A program made the translations under genes and the position numbers. DNA of 64,000 bases from Ruegeria denitrificans (GTDB lineage Bacteria; Pseudomonadota; Alphaproteobacteria; Rhodobacterales; Rhodobacteraceae). Shown piece after piece: positions 32,848-44,147 of this stretch; the first letter of the stretch is position 1, and every line of letters starts with the position of its first letter. The stretch covers positions 1-64,000 of the forward strand of contig NZ_CYUD01000005.1 in NCBI RefSeq assembly GCF_001458295.1, written 5' to 3'. Below the pieces are notes generated by a model. It was not told where the DNA came from. It saw only the letters and a list, made by a program, of their open reading frames with translations, and searched no databases.

Positions 32848-34401
32848 TTACATCACCGCACCGATTTGCCAGGGCACGAATTCAACGCCCCCAAAGCCAA
32901 GCTCTTCGCTTTTGGTTTTCTCGCCGGATGCGACTCGGATCAGAATTTCGAACAGTTCTTCGCCTTTGGCCTCGATACTGACCCCGTCGGTGACGATGTC
33001 GCCGCAATTCAGGTCCATGTCCTCGGCCATGCGCGTGTACATTTCCGAATTGGTGGCCAGCTTGACGCATGGTGTCGGCTGATAGCCCGAGACCGAGCCC
33101 CGCCCGGTGGTGAACACGATCAGGTTCGCACCCGCGGCCACCTGCCCAGTGACCGAGCACGGATCAAAACCCGGGCTATCCATAAAAACAAAGCCCTTTT
33201 TGTCGATCATCTCAGCAAATTTGTAGATATCGCGCAGCGGTGCGGTACCACCTTTGGCCACAGCCCCCAGTGATTTCTCCAGAATGGTAGTCAATCCGCC
33301 GCGCTTGTTGCCGGGGCTGGGATTGTTGTCCATTTCACCGCCATTGCGGGCGGTGTAATCTTCCCACCAATGAATGCGGCCGATCAGTTTCTGGCCCACT
33401 TCGGGGGTTTCCGCGCGGCGGGTCAGCAAATGCTCGGCACCGTAGATTTCCGAGGTTTCCGACAGGATCGTCGTACCACCATGGCGGACCAAAAGGTCCG
33501 ATGCATATCCCAGCGCCGGGTTTGCGGTGATCCCGGAATAGCCGTCCGAGCCACCGCATTGCATCCCGACCGTAATCGCACTGACGGGCGCAGGTTGCCG
33601 GGTGGCTTGGTTGGCCAGTTCGGCAATCCCACGCAGCTCTTCCAGCCCGCGTTCAATTGTGCGGCGTGTGCCGCCCTCGTTCTGGATGGTCATATAGCGC
33701 AGTACGCCATCCTGCCGGATGGGGCGTCCGCCAACCAAATCTGCGACTTGCATGACCTCGCACCCCAACCCGATCAGCAAGATACCTGCAAAGTTCGGAT
33801 GTTGTGCGTACCCGGCCAACGTTCGGAACAGGGTGGCATATCCCTCATCCTTGCCAGACATGCCGCAGCCGGTCCCGTGCACGATTGGAACCACGCCGTC
33901 GACATTTGGGAATTCGTCCAAAAGACCGGATTTCTCGGCAGCTTCAGCAATGAAACGCGCAACAGAACCCGAGCAGTTCACGGTGGTCAGAATACCAACG
34001 TAGTTGCGCGTTCCGATTTTACCGTCTGCACGGTGAAAGCCTTGAAATGTGCGGCCCTCATTAATCATCGCCAAGGGCGTGTTCGCGCTGGCATGGGCAT
34101 AATCCTGTTGATGTGCACCCATCCCAAGGTTGTGAACGTGGACATGCTCACCAGGTCGGATATCCGCTTTAGCCTGCCCGATGATCTGGCCGTAGCGAAT
34201 GACATTCTCACCCTCAGCAATAGCAGCAGCCGCGATCTTGTGCCCGCGAGACACCGAATTGGTCAGCGGCACTGGCACGCCAAATGGCTGCTCGTCGGCC
34301 TGCAAATCCCGCAGGGCGATCACGACATTGTCACAGGGGTTCAGTTTGACCGTGTCGCGAGTCGCCGTCCGGGGGGCCTTATTTTCATGGGTTGCTTGCA
34401 T
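32848..34401 (-). CDS. UxaA-family sugar-acid dehydratase (altronate dehydratase family)
   Basis: 517-residue dehydratase of the altronate/galactarate family, which removes water from an aldonate to give a 2-keto-3-deoxy acid. The N-terminal SAF domain (VSRGHKIAAAAIAEGENVIR, ADIRPGEHVHVHNLGMG) is joined to the large catalytic part with GTRNYVGILTTVNCSGS, VVPIVHGTGCGMSGKDEGYA, IGLGCEVMQVADLVGG and VGMQCGGSDGYSGITANPALG, whose Cys/His residues fit a metal-dependent site. Beside an L-fucose-type pathway it probably acts as L-fuconate (or D-arabinonate) dehydratase, as proposed for the UxaA-like genes of the Campylobacter fucose locus. It heads the minus-strand operon with the importer. Confidence 0.85.
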   Translation of the reverse strand: MQATHENKAPRTATRDTVKLNPCDNVVIALRDLQADEQPFGVPVPLTNSVSRGHKIAAAAIAEGENVIRYGQIIGQAKADIRPGEHVHVHNLGMGAHQQDYAHASANTPLAMINEGRTFQGFHRADGKIGTRNYVGILTTVNCSGSVARFIAEAAEKSGLLDEFPNVDGVVPIVHGTGCGMSGKDEGYATLFRTLAGYAQHPNFAGILLIGLGCEVMQVADLVGGRPIRQDGVLRYMTIQNEGGTRRTIERGLEELRGIAELANQATRQPAPVSAITVGMQCGGSDGYSGITANPALGYASDLLVRHGGTTILSETSEIYGAEHLLTRRAETPEVGQKLIGRIHWWEDYTARNGGEMDNNPSPGNKRGGLTTILEKSLGAVAKGGTAPLRDIYKFAEMIDKKGFVFMDSPGFDPCSVTGQVAAGANLIVFTTGRGSVSGYQPTPCVKLATNSEMYTRMAEDMDLNCGDIVTDGVSIEAKGEELFEILIRVASGEKTKSEELGFGGVEFVPWQIGAVM

Positions 34402-34453
34402 CCTCTCCCCGCTTGCTTGCCCAGATTGCTAAGGCGTGATCACGTACTTGTCA

Positions 34454-34467
34454 ACTAACATGTTAGT
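34454..34467. promoter_or_regulatory. Perfect 14-bp palindrome, probable GntR operator
   Basis: ACTAACATGTTAGT reads the same on both strands. It lies in the 82-base gap between the UxaA-type gene and the divergent GntR gene, 17 bases before the GntR start, so one site can control both the importer/dehydratase operon and the regulator/enzyme operon. FadR/FCD-type GntR proteins bind short palindromes of this kind. Confidence 0.65.
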
Positions 34468-34483
34468 ATGATAGATCGAGATC

Positions 34484-35221
34484 ATGACTAAACCACAAGA
34501 CATCGACGCGCAGCTTTTGCGCGATATTTCATCTGATGACGGCTCATTGGCGCAGCGGGTCTATCAGGCCATCAAACAGGCCATCCTGTCGCTGGACTTC
34601 CCGCCTGGAGCAATCCTCAGAAAGGCCCCGATCTGCGAAAGGTTGGGCGTGTCCCGCGCCCCTGTGACCGAGGCGATTGCCAGATTGGCGGGTGAAGGGC
34701 TTGTGGATGTGGTGCCGCAATCGGGCACCCGTGTTTCCTATTTTTCGATGCCGGAAATCCGCGAGGGGATGTTTCTGCGTGAAGCGCTTGAGCTGGCAAC
34801 CGTCGCCAAAGTCGCGCGCGACCTAACCGAGGATCAGCGCAAGCGGCTCAGTCGCAACATGCGCCTGCAGGAACTGCTGATCGAGGACGAAGATATTCCG
34901 GGCTTCTATCAGGCAGACGAAGAATTCCACGCTCTGTTGATGGAATTTACCGGCTTCAAGCGCTTGGGGGATGTGGCGCAGACCGTTTCCCTGCAAGTCA
35001 GCCGCGCCCGAATGCTTTTGTTACCGACGCCGGGGCGCGTCGCCGAAACACTGGCCGAACACCGTGCCATTCACACCGCCATTCTGGACCAAAACGAACT
35101 GGTAGCCCAGGCAGCCATGCGGCGCCATCTGGGACAATTGATGCCGCGGATTAAAGTTCTGATGGACGAGAGGCCGTATCTTTTCAACATCACCACACAA
35201 CCGGCACGAGAGGCAGGATGA
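34484..35221 (+). CDS. GntR-family regulator (FCD type) of the sugar-acid cluster
   Basis: 245-residue regulator. The winged HTH covers VYQAIKQAILSLDFPPGAIL and CERLGVSRAPVTEAIARLAG with the wing VDVVPQSGTRVSYFS. The C-terminal FCD domain carries REALELATVAKVARDL and the metal-site residues in DEEFHALLMEFTGF and LAEHRAIHTAILDQNELVAQ. The effector is probably a sugar acid from the pathway. It overlaps the aldo/keto reductase gene by 4 bases and is divergent from the dehydratase/importer operon across the palindrome at 34454-34467, so a repressor role for both sides is likely. Confidence 0.88.
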   Translation: MTKPQDIDAQLLRDISSDDGSLAQRVYQAIKQAILSLDFPPGAILRKAPICERLGVSRAPVTEAIARLAGEGLVDVVPQSGTRVSYFSMPEIREGMFLREALELATVAKVARDLTEDQRKRLSRNMRLQELLIEDEDIPGFYQADEEFHALLMEFTGFKRLGDVAQTVSLQVSRARMLLLPTPGRVAETLAEHRAIHTAILDQNELVAQAAMRRHLGQLMPRIKVLMDERPYLFNITTQPAREAG

Positions 35222-36270
35222 CCGTTTCGCAAACCGAACTTCTGAACCATCGAACCACACGCCCCGTGCCTCTGACGCGCATGGGGTTTGGCGGTGCACC
35301 TTTGGGCAACCTTTATCGTAAAGTTTCTGATGAGGATGCGCATGCAGCTTTGCAGGCGGCTTACGATGCGGGTATCCGGTTCTTTGACACTGCCCCGCAA
35401 TACGGGTTGGGCCGGTCCGAGCACCGCTTTGGCAAGGCAATCGCGCGGTTTGGGCGCGAGAATATTCAACTATCGACCAAGATCGGGCGTCTACTACTGG
35501 ATTGCGAACCGCATGAGGTAACGCCCGAAGCTTTTGTAGACGTCCCGCAAAAACGCATCGTGTTCGATTACACCTATGACGGGGTGATGCGGTCCTATGA
35601 AGCCAGTCGCAACCGGATCGGTGTGGCGAATTCCGATATCCTGCTGGTGCATGACGTGTGTGTCTTCAGCCAGGGCAGTCAGGAAATGTCGGATGCCAAA
35701 GTGCGAGAGCTTTTCGACGGCGGCGGGTACAAGGCCCTGGTCGAATTACGCGATGCCGAAGAGATCGCCGCAATCGGTGCCGGTGTGAACGAATGGCAGG
35801 TCTGCGAGAGGCTGCTTGGGCTAGGTGATTTCGACGGTTTTCTGCTAGCCGGTCGGTATACGTTGCTGGAACAAGAAGCTTTGGACAGTTTTCTGCCGCT
35901 TTGCGAACGGCGCGATGTAGGGATCATTCTGGGCGGGCCCTATAACTCGGGCATCCTGGCCACTGGCGCGGTGCCAAGCGCGAAATACAACTACGCCGAC
36001 GCGCCTGACGAAATTCTGGATCGCGTGCGTAAGATCGAAGCTGTCTGCGCTGCACATAACACTCCGCTGATCGCAGCTGCCTTGCAGTTTGTTCTGGGGC
36101 ACCCTGCCGTCAAAACTGTTGTGCCCGGAGCTGTCAACGTGGCAGAAGTTCAGGCCAATGTGGCCTTGATGGATCGGAACATTCCAGTTGGCCTGTGGTC
36201 TGATTTGCGTAGTGAGGGATTGATCCGCCCTGACGCGCCCTTACCGACCGAGGCCGCCAATGCTGCGTGA
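35218..36270 (+). CDS. Aldo/keto reductase, probable L-fucose (D-threo-aldose) 1-dehydrogenase
   Basis: First enzyme of the route: oxidises the aldose at C1 to its lactone with NAD(P). The 350-residue AKR-fold protein shows MGFGGAPLGNLYRKVSDEDA, the Asp/Tyr pair FFDTAPQYGLGRSEHRFG, the Lys in LSTKIGRLLL and the His of ILLVHDV, completing the AKR tetrad. It matches the L-fucose/D-threo-aldose dehydrogenase subfamily in length and motif order. It overlaps the GntR gene upstream by 4 bases and the fucU gene downstream by 11, so the operon is tightly packed. Confidence 0.85.
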   Translation: MTVSQTELLNHRTTRPVPLTRMGFGGAPLGNLYRKVSDEDAHAALQAAYDAGIRFFDTAPQYGLGRSEHRFGKAIARFGRENIQLSTKIGRLLLDCEPHEVTPEAFVDVPQKRIVFDYTYDGVMRSYEASRNRIGVANSDILLVHDVCVFSQGSQEMSDAKVRELFDGGGYKALVELRDAEEIAAIGAGVNEWQVCERLLGLGDFDGFLLAGRYTLLEQEALDSFLPLCERRDVGIILGGPYNSGILATGAVPSAKYNYADAPDEILDRVRKIEAVCAAHNTPLIAAALQFVLGHPAVKTVVPGAVNVAEVQANVALMDRNIPVGLWSDLRSEGLIRPDAPLPTEAANAA

Positions 36271-36688
36271 CATCGACCCGCTTCTGTCACCTGAATTGCT
36301 ATATGCCCTTCGAGCAATGGGGCATGGAGATGAGATCGTGATAGCGGATGCAAATTTCCCGGGCTCCAGCCTTGGTCCCGACTGTATTCGCGCCGATGGT
36401 TCCTCGGCCAGTGAGATGCTGCAGGCAGTTCTATCTGTAACGCCGCTGGACACGTTCGTGCCCGATCCGGTGGTAACAATGCAGGTTGTCGGCGACGCTG
36501 AGGCCGTGCCCGAAGCCGTCGCCGACTTTCAGCGTATTATAGATGCGACAGCCGATAACCCAGCCCAAATTCAGGGGATTGAGCGGTTTGCCTTTTACGA
36601 CCGCGCGGCCCATGCCTTTGCGGTCGTTCAGACCGGAGAACGCAGGCTCTACGGCAATATCATCCTCAAAAAAGGCGTGATTGGATGA
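36260..36688 (+). CDS. fucU: L-fucose mutarotase (FucU/RbsD family)
   Basis: Interconverts the alpha and beta anomers of the sugar so that the dehydrogenase can use both. The 142-residue protein has the family start RDIDPLLSPELLYALRAMGH with the His/Asp pair in MGHGDEIVIADANFPG, and the end LYGNIILKKGVIG, which is diagnostic of FucU. It is the best marker that the cluster handles L-fucose or a sugar of matching configuration. It overlaps both neighbours. Confidence 0.92.
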   Translation: MLRDIDPLLSPELLYALRAMGHGDEIVIADANFPGSSLGPDCIRADGSSASEMLQAVLSVTPLDTFVPDPVVTMQVVGDAEAVPEAVADFQRIIDATADNPAQIQGIERFAFYDRAAHAFAVVQTGERRLYGNIILKKGVIG

Positions 36689-37515
36689 AGATCGACGCGC
36701 ATCAGCATTTCTGGTTACTGGCCCGGGGTGATTACGGTTGGCTTACACCTGATCTGCCCGCGGTCTACCGGGATTTCATGCCCGAGGATCTGGCACCCCT
36801 GCTCGCAACAGCAGGGATCGAAGGCACTATTCTGGTACAGGCCGCACCGACAGCGGCCGAAACTGAATACCTGCTATCTCTCGCCGAACAAACTTCGTTT
36901 ATCAAAGGCGTAGTCGGCTGGGTGGATTTCGCAGCCACCGATGCTCCTGCGCAGATTGAGGCCTTGTCCACGCACCCGGCTTTCGTCGGATTGCGGCCCA
37001 TGATTCAAGACATTTCTAACCCGCTCTGGATGACGGAGACCGCGCTCACCCCGGCATTCGAGGCGGTGCGACGGCATGACCTGACCTTTGACGCGCTGAC
37101 CCTGCCAGTGCATCTTGGTCCGCTGCGCCAGCTTTTGGAACGTCATTCGCAGATGCGGGTGGTCATCGACCACGCCTCTAAACCCTTGATCCGTGATGGG
37201 GTGATCGCCGGATGGGCCGAGGACATGGCTGCACTCGCCAGTGATACCAGCGCCTGGTGCAAATTGTCCGGGCTGGTCACCGAGGCCGAAACGGATTGGA
37301 CCGTCGACGATCTGCGCCCCTATGTCGATCATTTGCTGGACAAATTCGGCCCGTCGCGTCTGATCTGGGGCAGCGACTGGCCGGTCTGCACTTTGGCCAG
37401 CAGCTATCAGCGCTGGCTTGACGCCACAGACGAACTGCTGATCGCACTGTCCGAAACCGAACGCAATGCGGTGTTGGGGGGCAATGCCGCCCTAGCCTAT
37501 AACCTCAGAGGTTAG
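36685..37515 (+). CDS. Amidohydrolase-family lactonase, probable L-fuconolactonase
   Basis: Hydrolyses the aldonolactone from the dehydrogenase to the open acid. The 276-residue protein is of the amidohydrolase-2 (COG3618) type: metal-site IDAHQHFWLLARGDYGW at the N-terminus, MRVVIDHASKPLIRDG with the middle His, and LIWGSDWPVCTLAS with the conserved Asp near the C-terminus. GLRPMIQDISNP is also typical. Homologues in fucose clusters are L-fucono-1,5-lactonases. The ATG overlaps fucU by 4 bases and the next gene starts 1 base after its stop. Confidence 0.9.
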   Translation: MKIDAHQHFWLLARGDYGWLTPDLPAVYRDFMPEDLAPLLATAGIEGTILVQAAPTAAETEYLLSLAEQTSFIKGVVGWVDFAATDAPAQIEALSTHPAFVGLRPMIQDISNPLWMTETALTPAFEAVRRHDLTFDALTLPVHLGPLRQLLERHSQMRVVIDHASKPLIRDGVIAGWAEDMAALASDTSAWCKLSGLVTEAETDWTVDDLRPYVDHLLDKFGPSRLIWGSDWPVCTLASSYQRWLDATDELLIALSETERNAVLGGNAALAYNLRG

Positions 37516-37516
37516 G

Positions 37517-38629
37517 ATGAAATTTCCGGAACTTGACACCAGCGGATTGTGGCTGGGGCGTGTGGAACGACCGGGCATTGGTCCGTCTGTTGTGACCCTG
37601 CGTGACGATCAGCTTTTTGATATTACGTCCAAAACAGCGCCCACCGTGCGTGATGTTCTGGAACGGGACGACGCGCTATCTTACACGCGGACTGCATCGG
37701 GTGAAGTGCTGGGACATTTGAGCGACGGACACCAGTGGCTCGCACCCTGCGATCTTCAGGCGATCAAGGCCTGCGGCGTGACCTTTGCAGGGTCCATGGT
37801 GGAACGCGTGATCGAGGAACAAGCCGCGGGCGACCCCGGCAGGGCTGACGCGATCCGAGCGCGTATCGGCGCCCGCATCGGGGACAGCCTGACTGATATC
37901 GTGCCGGGCTCTGACGCGGCCATGCATGTCAAAGAGGCTCTGATCTCTGAAGGATTATGGAGCCAGTATCTTGAGGTTGGGATCGGCCCCGATGCCGAAG
38001 TATTCTCCAAAGCGCAGGTACTGTCGTCGGTGGGTTTTGGCGCAGATGTGGGTCTGCACCCGATTTCGACCTGGAACAATCCCGAACCTGAAGTGGTTCT
38101 GGCCGTCACCTCGCAAGGTCAGATCAAGGGCGCAACGCTAGGCAATGACGTCAATCTGCGCGATGTCGAGGGACGCTCAGCCCTGTTGCTAAGCAAGGCC
38201 AAGGACAACAACGCGTCTTGTGCCATCGGGCCAATGATCCGCCTGTTCGACGAGCAGTTCACTCTGGACACTGTTCGCAGCGCCGATCTGTCCCTGACCG
38301 TGACCGGCCCGGACGGGTTTGAGCTTACGGGCCACTCCTCGATGGCGCAAATTAGCCGTGACCCACTTGACCTTGTGGCGCAAACGATCGGGCGGCATCA
38401 CCAGTATCCGGATGGATTGATGTTGTTCCTGGGAACCCTCTTTGCGCCAACGCAGGATCGCGATACGCCTGGGGGTGGGTTCACCCACAAGCTGGGCGAT
38501 ATCGTTACGATTTCTAATGAAAAACTGGGCGCGCTGACCAACAGGGTGCGCCTGTCGACGGATTGCCCCGAATGGACGTTCGGCGCATCCCACCTGATGC
38601 GAAACCTTGCCGCGCGCGGCCTGATTTAA
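37517..38629 (+). CDS. FAH-family sugar-acid dehydratase (XylX/AraD1-like)
   Basis: 370-residue fumarylacetoacetate-hydrolase-fold protein, longer than the simple hydrolase at 40928. The C-terminal FAH core shows the metal-site acids in PEPEVVLAVTSQG and NDVNLRDVEGRSALLLSKAK, and the end DCPEWTFGASHLMRNLAARG is typical of the 2-keto-3-deoxypentonate dehydratase group (XylX of Caulobacter, AraD1). It would dehydrate 2-keto-3-deoxypentonate to 2-oxoglutarate semialdehyde, the substrate of the dehydrogenase encoded next. That gives the cluster a pentose branch besides the fucose branch. Subfamily assignment rests on length and motifs remembered from the family. Confidence 0.78.
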   Translation: MKFPELDTSGLWLGRVERPGIGPSVVTLRDDQLFDITSKTAPTVRDVLERDDALSYTRTASGEVLGHLSDGHQWLAPCDLQAIKACGVTFAGSMVERVIEEQAAGDPGRADAIRARIGARIGDSLTDIVPGSDAAMHVKEALISEGLWSQYLEVGIGPDAEVFSKAQVLSSVGFGADVGLHPISTWNNPEPEVVLAVTSQGQIKGATLGNDVNLRDVEGRSALLLSKAKDNNASCAIGPMIRLFDEQFTLDTVRSADLSLTVTGPDGFELTGHSSMAQISRDPLDLVAQTIGRHHQYPDGLMLFLGTLFAPTQDRDTPGGGFTHKLGDIVTISNEKLGALTNRVRLSTDCPEWTFGASHLMRNLAARGLI

Positions 38630-38642
38630 GTGAGACTAGAAC

Positions 38643-40909
<2,267 letters not shown>

Positions 40910-40927
40910 GTTGAAAAGGAACGGAAG

Positions 40928-41770
40928 ATGAAGCTGTTACGTTATGGACCGGTTGGTGCGGAAAAGCCCGGTATTTTGGATGAAGTCGGTAAAATCCGCG
41001 ATCTGTCGGGGGTCGTCGACGATATCTCGGGCGTGGTACTTGGTGATGAGGGTCTGGCTCGGCTGCGCGATCTCGATCTAGGTGCCTTGCCTGTTGTCGA
41101 TGGTGACCCGCGCATCGGGGCTTGCGTCGGAAATGTTGGTAAATTCGTCTGTATCGGCTTGAACTATGCCGATCACGCCGCCGAAAGCGGTCTGGACCTG
41201 CCCGCTGAACCGGTGGTCTTTTTCAAAGCAACCTCGGCGATCATGGGGCCGAACGACACGGTCGAAATCCCGCGCGGATCGGTCAAAACCGATTGGGAGG
41301 TTGAACTGGGCGTCGTTATTGGCAAACACACCAAATACGTCTCCGAAGCCAAGGCGCTGGACCATGTGGCTGGGTATTGTGTGGTCAACGATCTGTCCGA
41401 ACGGGATTTTCAACTCCACCGCTCGGGTCAGTGGGTCAAAGGCAAGTCAGCCGACACGTTCGGCCCCATCGGGCCTTGGTTGGTGACCCGGGATGAGATC
41501 GCCGACCCACAAAACCTGCCGATGTATCTTGAGGTCAATGGGCACCGTTTCCAGAATGGCTCGACGAGCACGATGCATTTCAGTGTGGCGACGGTCATCT
41601 CACATCTGTCACAGTTCATGTCACTGCAGCCAGGGGATGTAATTTCAACCGGGACGCCGCCAGGTGTGGGTATGGGACAGAACCCGCAGGTTTATCTGAA
41701 ACCCGGTGACAGGATGGAGCTGGGAATCGACGGGCTTGGGGCGCAACGTCAAAACGTTGTGCAAGGTTGA
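40928..41770 (+). CDS. FAH-family hydrolase, probable 2,4-diketo-3-deoxy-L-fuconate hydrolase
   Basis: 280-residue fumarylacetoacetate hydrolase that would split 2,4-diketo-3-deoxy-L-fuconate to pyruvate and lactate. It shows KFVCIGLNYADHAAESGLDL, the metal-site EVELGVVIGKHTKYVSEAKA and CVVNDLSERDFQLHRSG, QWVKGKSADTFGPIGPWLV and the end PGDVISTGTPPGVGMGQNP. This pattern matches the UGP/FAH enzymes placed next to the SDR in L-fucose loci. It is the last gene of the plus-strand operon and converges with the PhnY-like gene only 15 bases away. Confidence 0.88.
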   Translation: MKLLRYGPVGAEKPGILDEVGKIRDLSGVVDDISGVVLGDEGLARLRDLDLGALPVVDGDPRIGACVGNVGKFVCIGLNYADHAAESGLDLPAEPVVFFKATSAIMGPNDTVEIPRGSVKTDWEVELGVVIGKHTKYVSEAKALDHVAGYCVVNDLSERDFQLHRSGQWVKGKSADTFGPIGPWLVTRDEIADPQNLPMYLEVNGHRFQNGSTSTMHFSVATVISHLSQFMSLQPGDVISTGTPPGVGMGQNPQVYLKPGDRMELGIDGLGAQRQNVVQG

Positions 41771-41785
41771 GCCCCGTTCAGGTAG

Positions 41786-43234
41786 CTATTCTGGCCAGGG
41801 CAAGGAATAGGTTTTGACGTTGGTGAAAAACTTCATCGCTTCGATGACCCCTTCCTTGACCCCGTTGCCGCTATCCTTGATGCCTCCAAAGGGCGACATT
41901 TCGATCCTGTATCCGGGTTGTTCCCAGATGTTGCAGGAACCGACATTCAGGCCATTGATATAGGCAATCGCGCGGTTTAGATCGTTGGTGCACACGCCCG
42001 AGGACAGACCAAACGCTGTACCGTTCGAGATTTCCATGACCTTCGCGTCATCATCTGGCACGCGGACGATGGGTATAATGGGGCCGAAGGTTTCTTCCAT
42101 CACCAGCTCGCAGGTATGTGGAACCTTGTCCACAACAATCGGCGGCAAAAGCGCGCCCTGCCGACCGGGGTGATAGGGGATTTCCGCGCCCTTACCCTCG
42201 GCCATATAGACACGCTGTTCGAACAGTTCCGCAGCCTCGGCATGGATCACGCAGCCCAGTTGCGTTTCAGGGTCTTGCGGATCGCCAAAGCGAATGGCCT
42301 TGGCCTTTTCCAGAACCAGCGGCACAAATTTGTCTGCCACGCTGTCTTGCACGAGAATACGTTTGATCGCGGTGCAACGCTGTCCGGAATTGCCGGTGGC
42401 CCCGGCCACGGCGATGGCGGCGGCCTTATCCAGATCGGTGTCGCTCAGGTCGTTCAGAACGATCAGAGGATCGTTGCCTCCAAGCTCAAGCGCCTGACGT
42501 TTGAAGCCCGCTTTCTCCGCGATCATCTTGCCCACCGGAACACCGCCGGTGAAAGTGATGATGTCGATATTTTCATTGGTGATCATCTCATCGCCAATAT
42601 CCTGCGGCCAGCCGGTGACAATTTGGAACATCTCGGGCGGCAATCCCGCCTCGTACAGGATGTCGGCCAGCGTCAATGCCGTCAGAGGAGTCAGTTCGGT
42701 CGGCTTGCAGACCATACAGTTGTTGGTGGCAATCGATGGGGCAATCTTGTGACTGACCATGTTCAGCGGGTGGTTGAAGGGCGTGATGGCACTGATGGCT
42801 TTGACTGGCTCGCGTTTGGTGAAAATCTTCCGCGCCTTGCCATTATGTGTCAGATCGCACGAAAAAACCTCGCCATCATCTTTCAGCGCCTCAGCAGCGG
42901 CGAACTGAAAAACATCCTGCGCCCGCTTGGTTTCATAAATCGCGTGCTGGTGGCAAATGCCCAGCTCCAGCGTTAGCCATTTCGCCAGATAGTCGCGTTT
43001 GTCACCGATCAACACGCTGGTGCGCTGTAAAATCTGGTTGCGCTCGTACCTGGTAAGGCTGGGGGTGTAATTTGCAGCGATTTCAAAAGCCTGACGCGCG
43101 TGTTTGGCCTTGCCTGCAGGAACCGTGCCAACGACTTCATTCGTATAAGGATAACGTACAGGCACCGTGGCTTCGGTGAAAACAACCTGTCCTCCGATGC
43201 GCATGCCTTCGTTGCGAATGTCGGATGTATTCAT
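41786..43234 (-). CDS. phnY: Aldehyde dehydrogenase similar to phosphonoacetaldehyde dehydrogenase
   Basis: NAD-dependent aldehyde dehydrogenase of 482 residues. Asn in [20 protein letters not shown], Glu in [16 protein letters not shown] and Cys in [15 protein letters not shown] form the active site. The blocks [19 protein letters not shown] and [20 protein letters not shown] are those I associate with PhnY, which makes phosphonoacetate from phosphonoacetaldehyde. However, no phn gene is nearby; neighbours are a divergent GntR gene and a peptide-type transporter, so the true substrate may be another short aldehyde. The first Met of the frame is at 43246; I prefer the one at 43234, which has AGGA just upstream. 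Confidence 0.8.
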   Translation of the reverse strand: MNTSDIRNEGMRIGGQVVFTEATVPVRYPYTNEVVGTVPAGKAKHARQAFEIAANYTPSLTRYERNQILQRTSVLIGDKRDYLAKWLTLELGICHQHAIYETKRAQDVFQFAAAEALKDDGEVFSCDLTHNGKARKIFTKREPVKAISAITPFNHPLNMVSHKIAPSIATNNCMVCKPTELTPLTALTLADILYEAGLPPEMFQIVTGWPQDIGDEMITNENIDIITFTGGVPVGKMIAEKAGFKRQALELGGNDPLIVLNDLSDTDLDKAAAIAVAGATGNSGQRCTAIKRILVQDSVADKFVPLVLEKAKAIRFGDPQDPETQLGCVIHAEAAELFEQRVYMAEGKGAEIPYHPGRQGALLPPIVVDKVPHTCELVMEETFGPIIPIVRVPDDDAKVMEISNGTAFGLSSGVCTNDLNRAIAYINGLNVGSCNIWEQPGYRIEMSPFGGIKDSGNGVKEGVIEAMKFFTNVKTYSLPWPE

Positions 43235-43420
43235 GGTCCTGTCCATCTTTCTTAAGCCGCTGTTGTTGTTTCATGGATAAATTCGTCAAAAAACCTGCAT
43301 ATCGTCTAGTGCTGTCAGAAAGCCATTTTCGTACCAAAGAATTCCCTGCTTAGGGTCCGTCAGAATCTGTGCGACACCTAATTGTTATCCTTATTGCAAG
43401 GGGCTTGGAAATCGGTCAGT

Positions 43421-43440
43421 GATTTTGTATTTTGGATACA
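43421..43440 (+). promoter_or_regulatory. 20-bp operator candidate, copy 1 (before the GntR gene)
   Basis: GATTTTGTATTTTGGATACA lies 26 bases before the GntR start in the region shared with the divergent PhnY-like gene. It contains the dyad TTGTAT-N5-ATACAA if one more A is included. The same 20 bases occur in the same orientation relative to the gene upstream of the peptide-binding protein (50836-50855). Confidence 0.75.
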
Positions 43441-43466
43441 AGTTTCCAATACCCGAGACGAAGTGA

Positions 43467-44141
43467 ATGCCCAAAACGCGCGCGATCCCCCGACAAAGCC
43501 TGCCCGACGTTATCACCAACGACCTGCGTGAGCGGATTCTGAGCGGTGAAATGGCCGAAGGCGAAACCATTCGGCAAGAGGCTCTGGCCGAGGATTATGA
43601 CGTCTCTCGCATGCCAATCCGCGAGGCATTGAAACGGTTGGATGCTGAGGGCCTCGTGCAACTAACCAACAACCGAGGCGCGTCAGTCACATCGCATTCC
43701 CTGTCTGAGATCGGAGAGATTTTCGACCTGCGCGTCCTGCTTGAGGTGGACCTGTTCAAGCGTGCCATTCAACAGATGACTGCCGTCAATTTTGACGAAT
43801 GCGAGCGAATTCTGGACGAGATGGAAAAGTCGTATGACGCCTATGATGTGGGCCGGTGGGGCAGTCTGAACAATGAATATCACATGGCACTTTACGCCGC
43901 CGCCGGTCGAGGGCTGAGCAACGAAATCCTACAGCGGGTCAACGTGCAGTCCGACCGTTACGTCCGCATGCATCTAAGCGTTATGGAGCAGCGCGAACCG
44001 GCCAAAAAAGACCACCGCGAGCTGTTATCGCTGGCTCGCACGGGCCGGGTCGATGATGCCTGTTACCTACTGATCCGGCACATTCAGCGCACCAAGGAAC
44101 AATTGCTGGCCATGATCACTGCGACGCGCAAAGGCGACTAG
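43467..44141 (+). CDS. GntR-family regulator (FCD type)
   Basis: 224-residue transcription factor. HTH blocks are DVITNDLRERILSGEMAEGE, ALAEDYDVSRMPIREALKRL and the wing VQLTNNRGASVTSHSLSE. The FCD ligand domain has LRVLLEVDLFKRAIQQM, NNEYHMALYAAAGRGL and KKDHRELLSLARTGRVDDAC with the expected His residues. It is divergent from the PhnY-like gene and convergent with the transporter operon. The identical 20-bp sequences before its own start and before the binding-protein gene point to it as the shared regulator of all three transcription units, probably with autoregulation. Confidence 0.88.
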   Translation: MPKTRAIPRQSLPDVITNDLRERILSGEMAEGETIRQEALAEDYDVSRMPIREALKRLDAEGLVQLTNNRGASVTSHSLSEIGEIFDLRVLLEVDLFKRAIQQMTAVNFDECERILDEMEKSYDAYDVGRWGSLNNEYHMALYAAAGRGLSNEILQRVNVQSDRYVRMHLSVMEQREPAKKDHRELLSLARTGRVDDACYLLIRHIQRTKEQLLAMITATRKGD

Positions 44142-44147
44142 GCGCGA

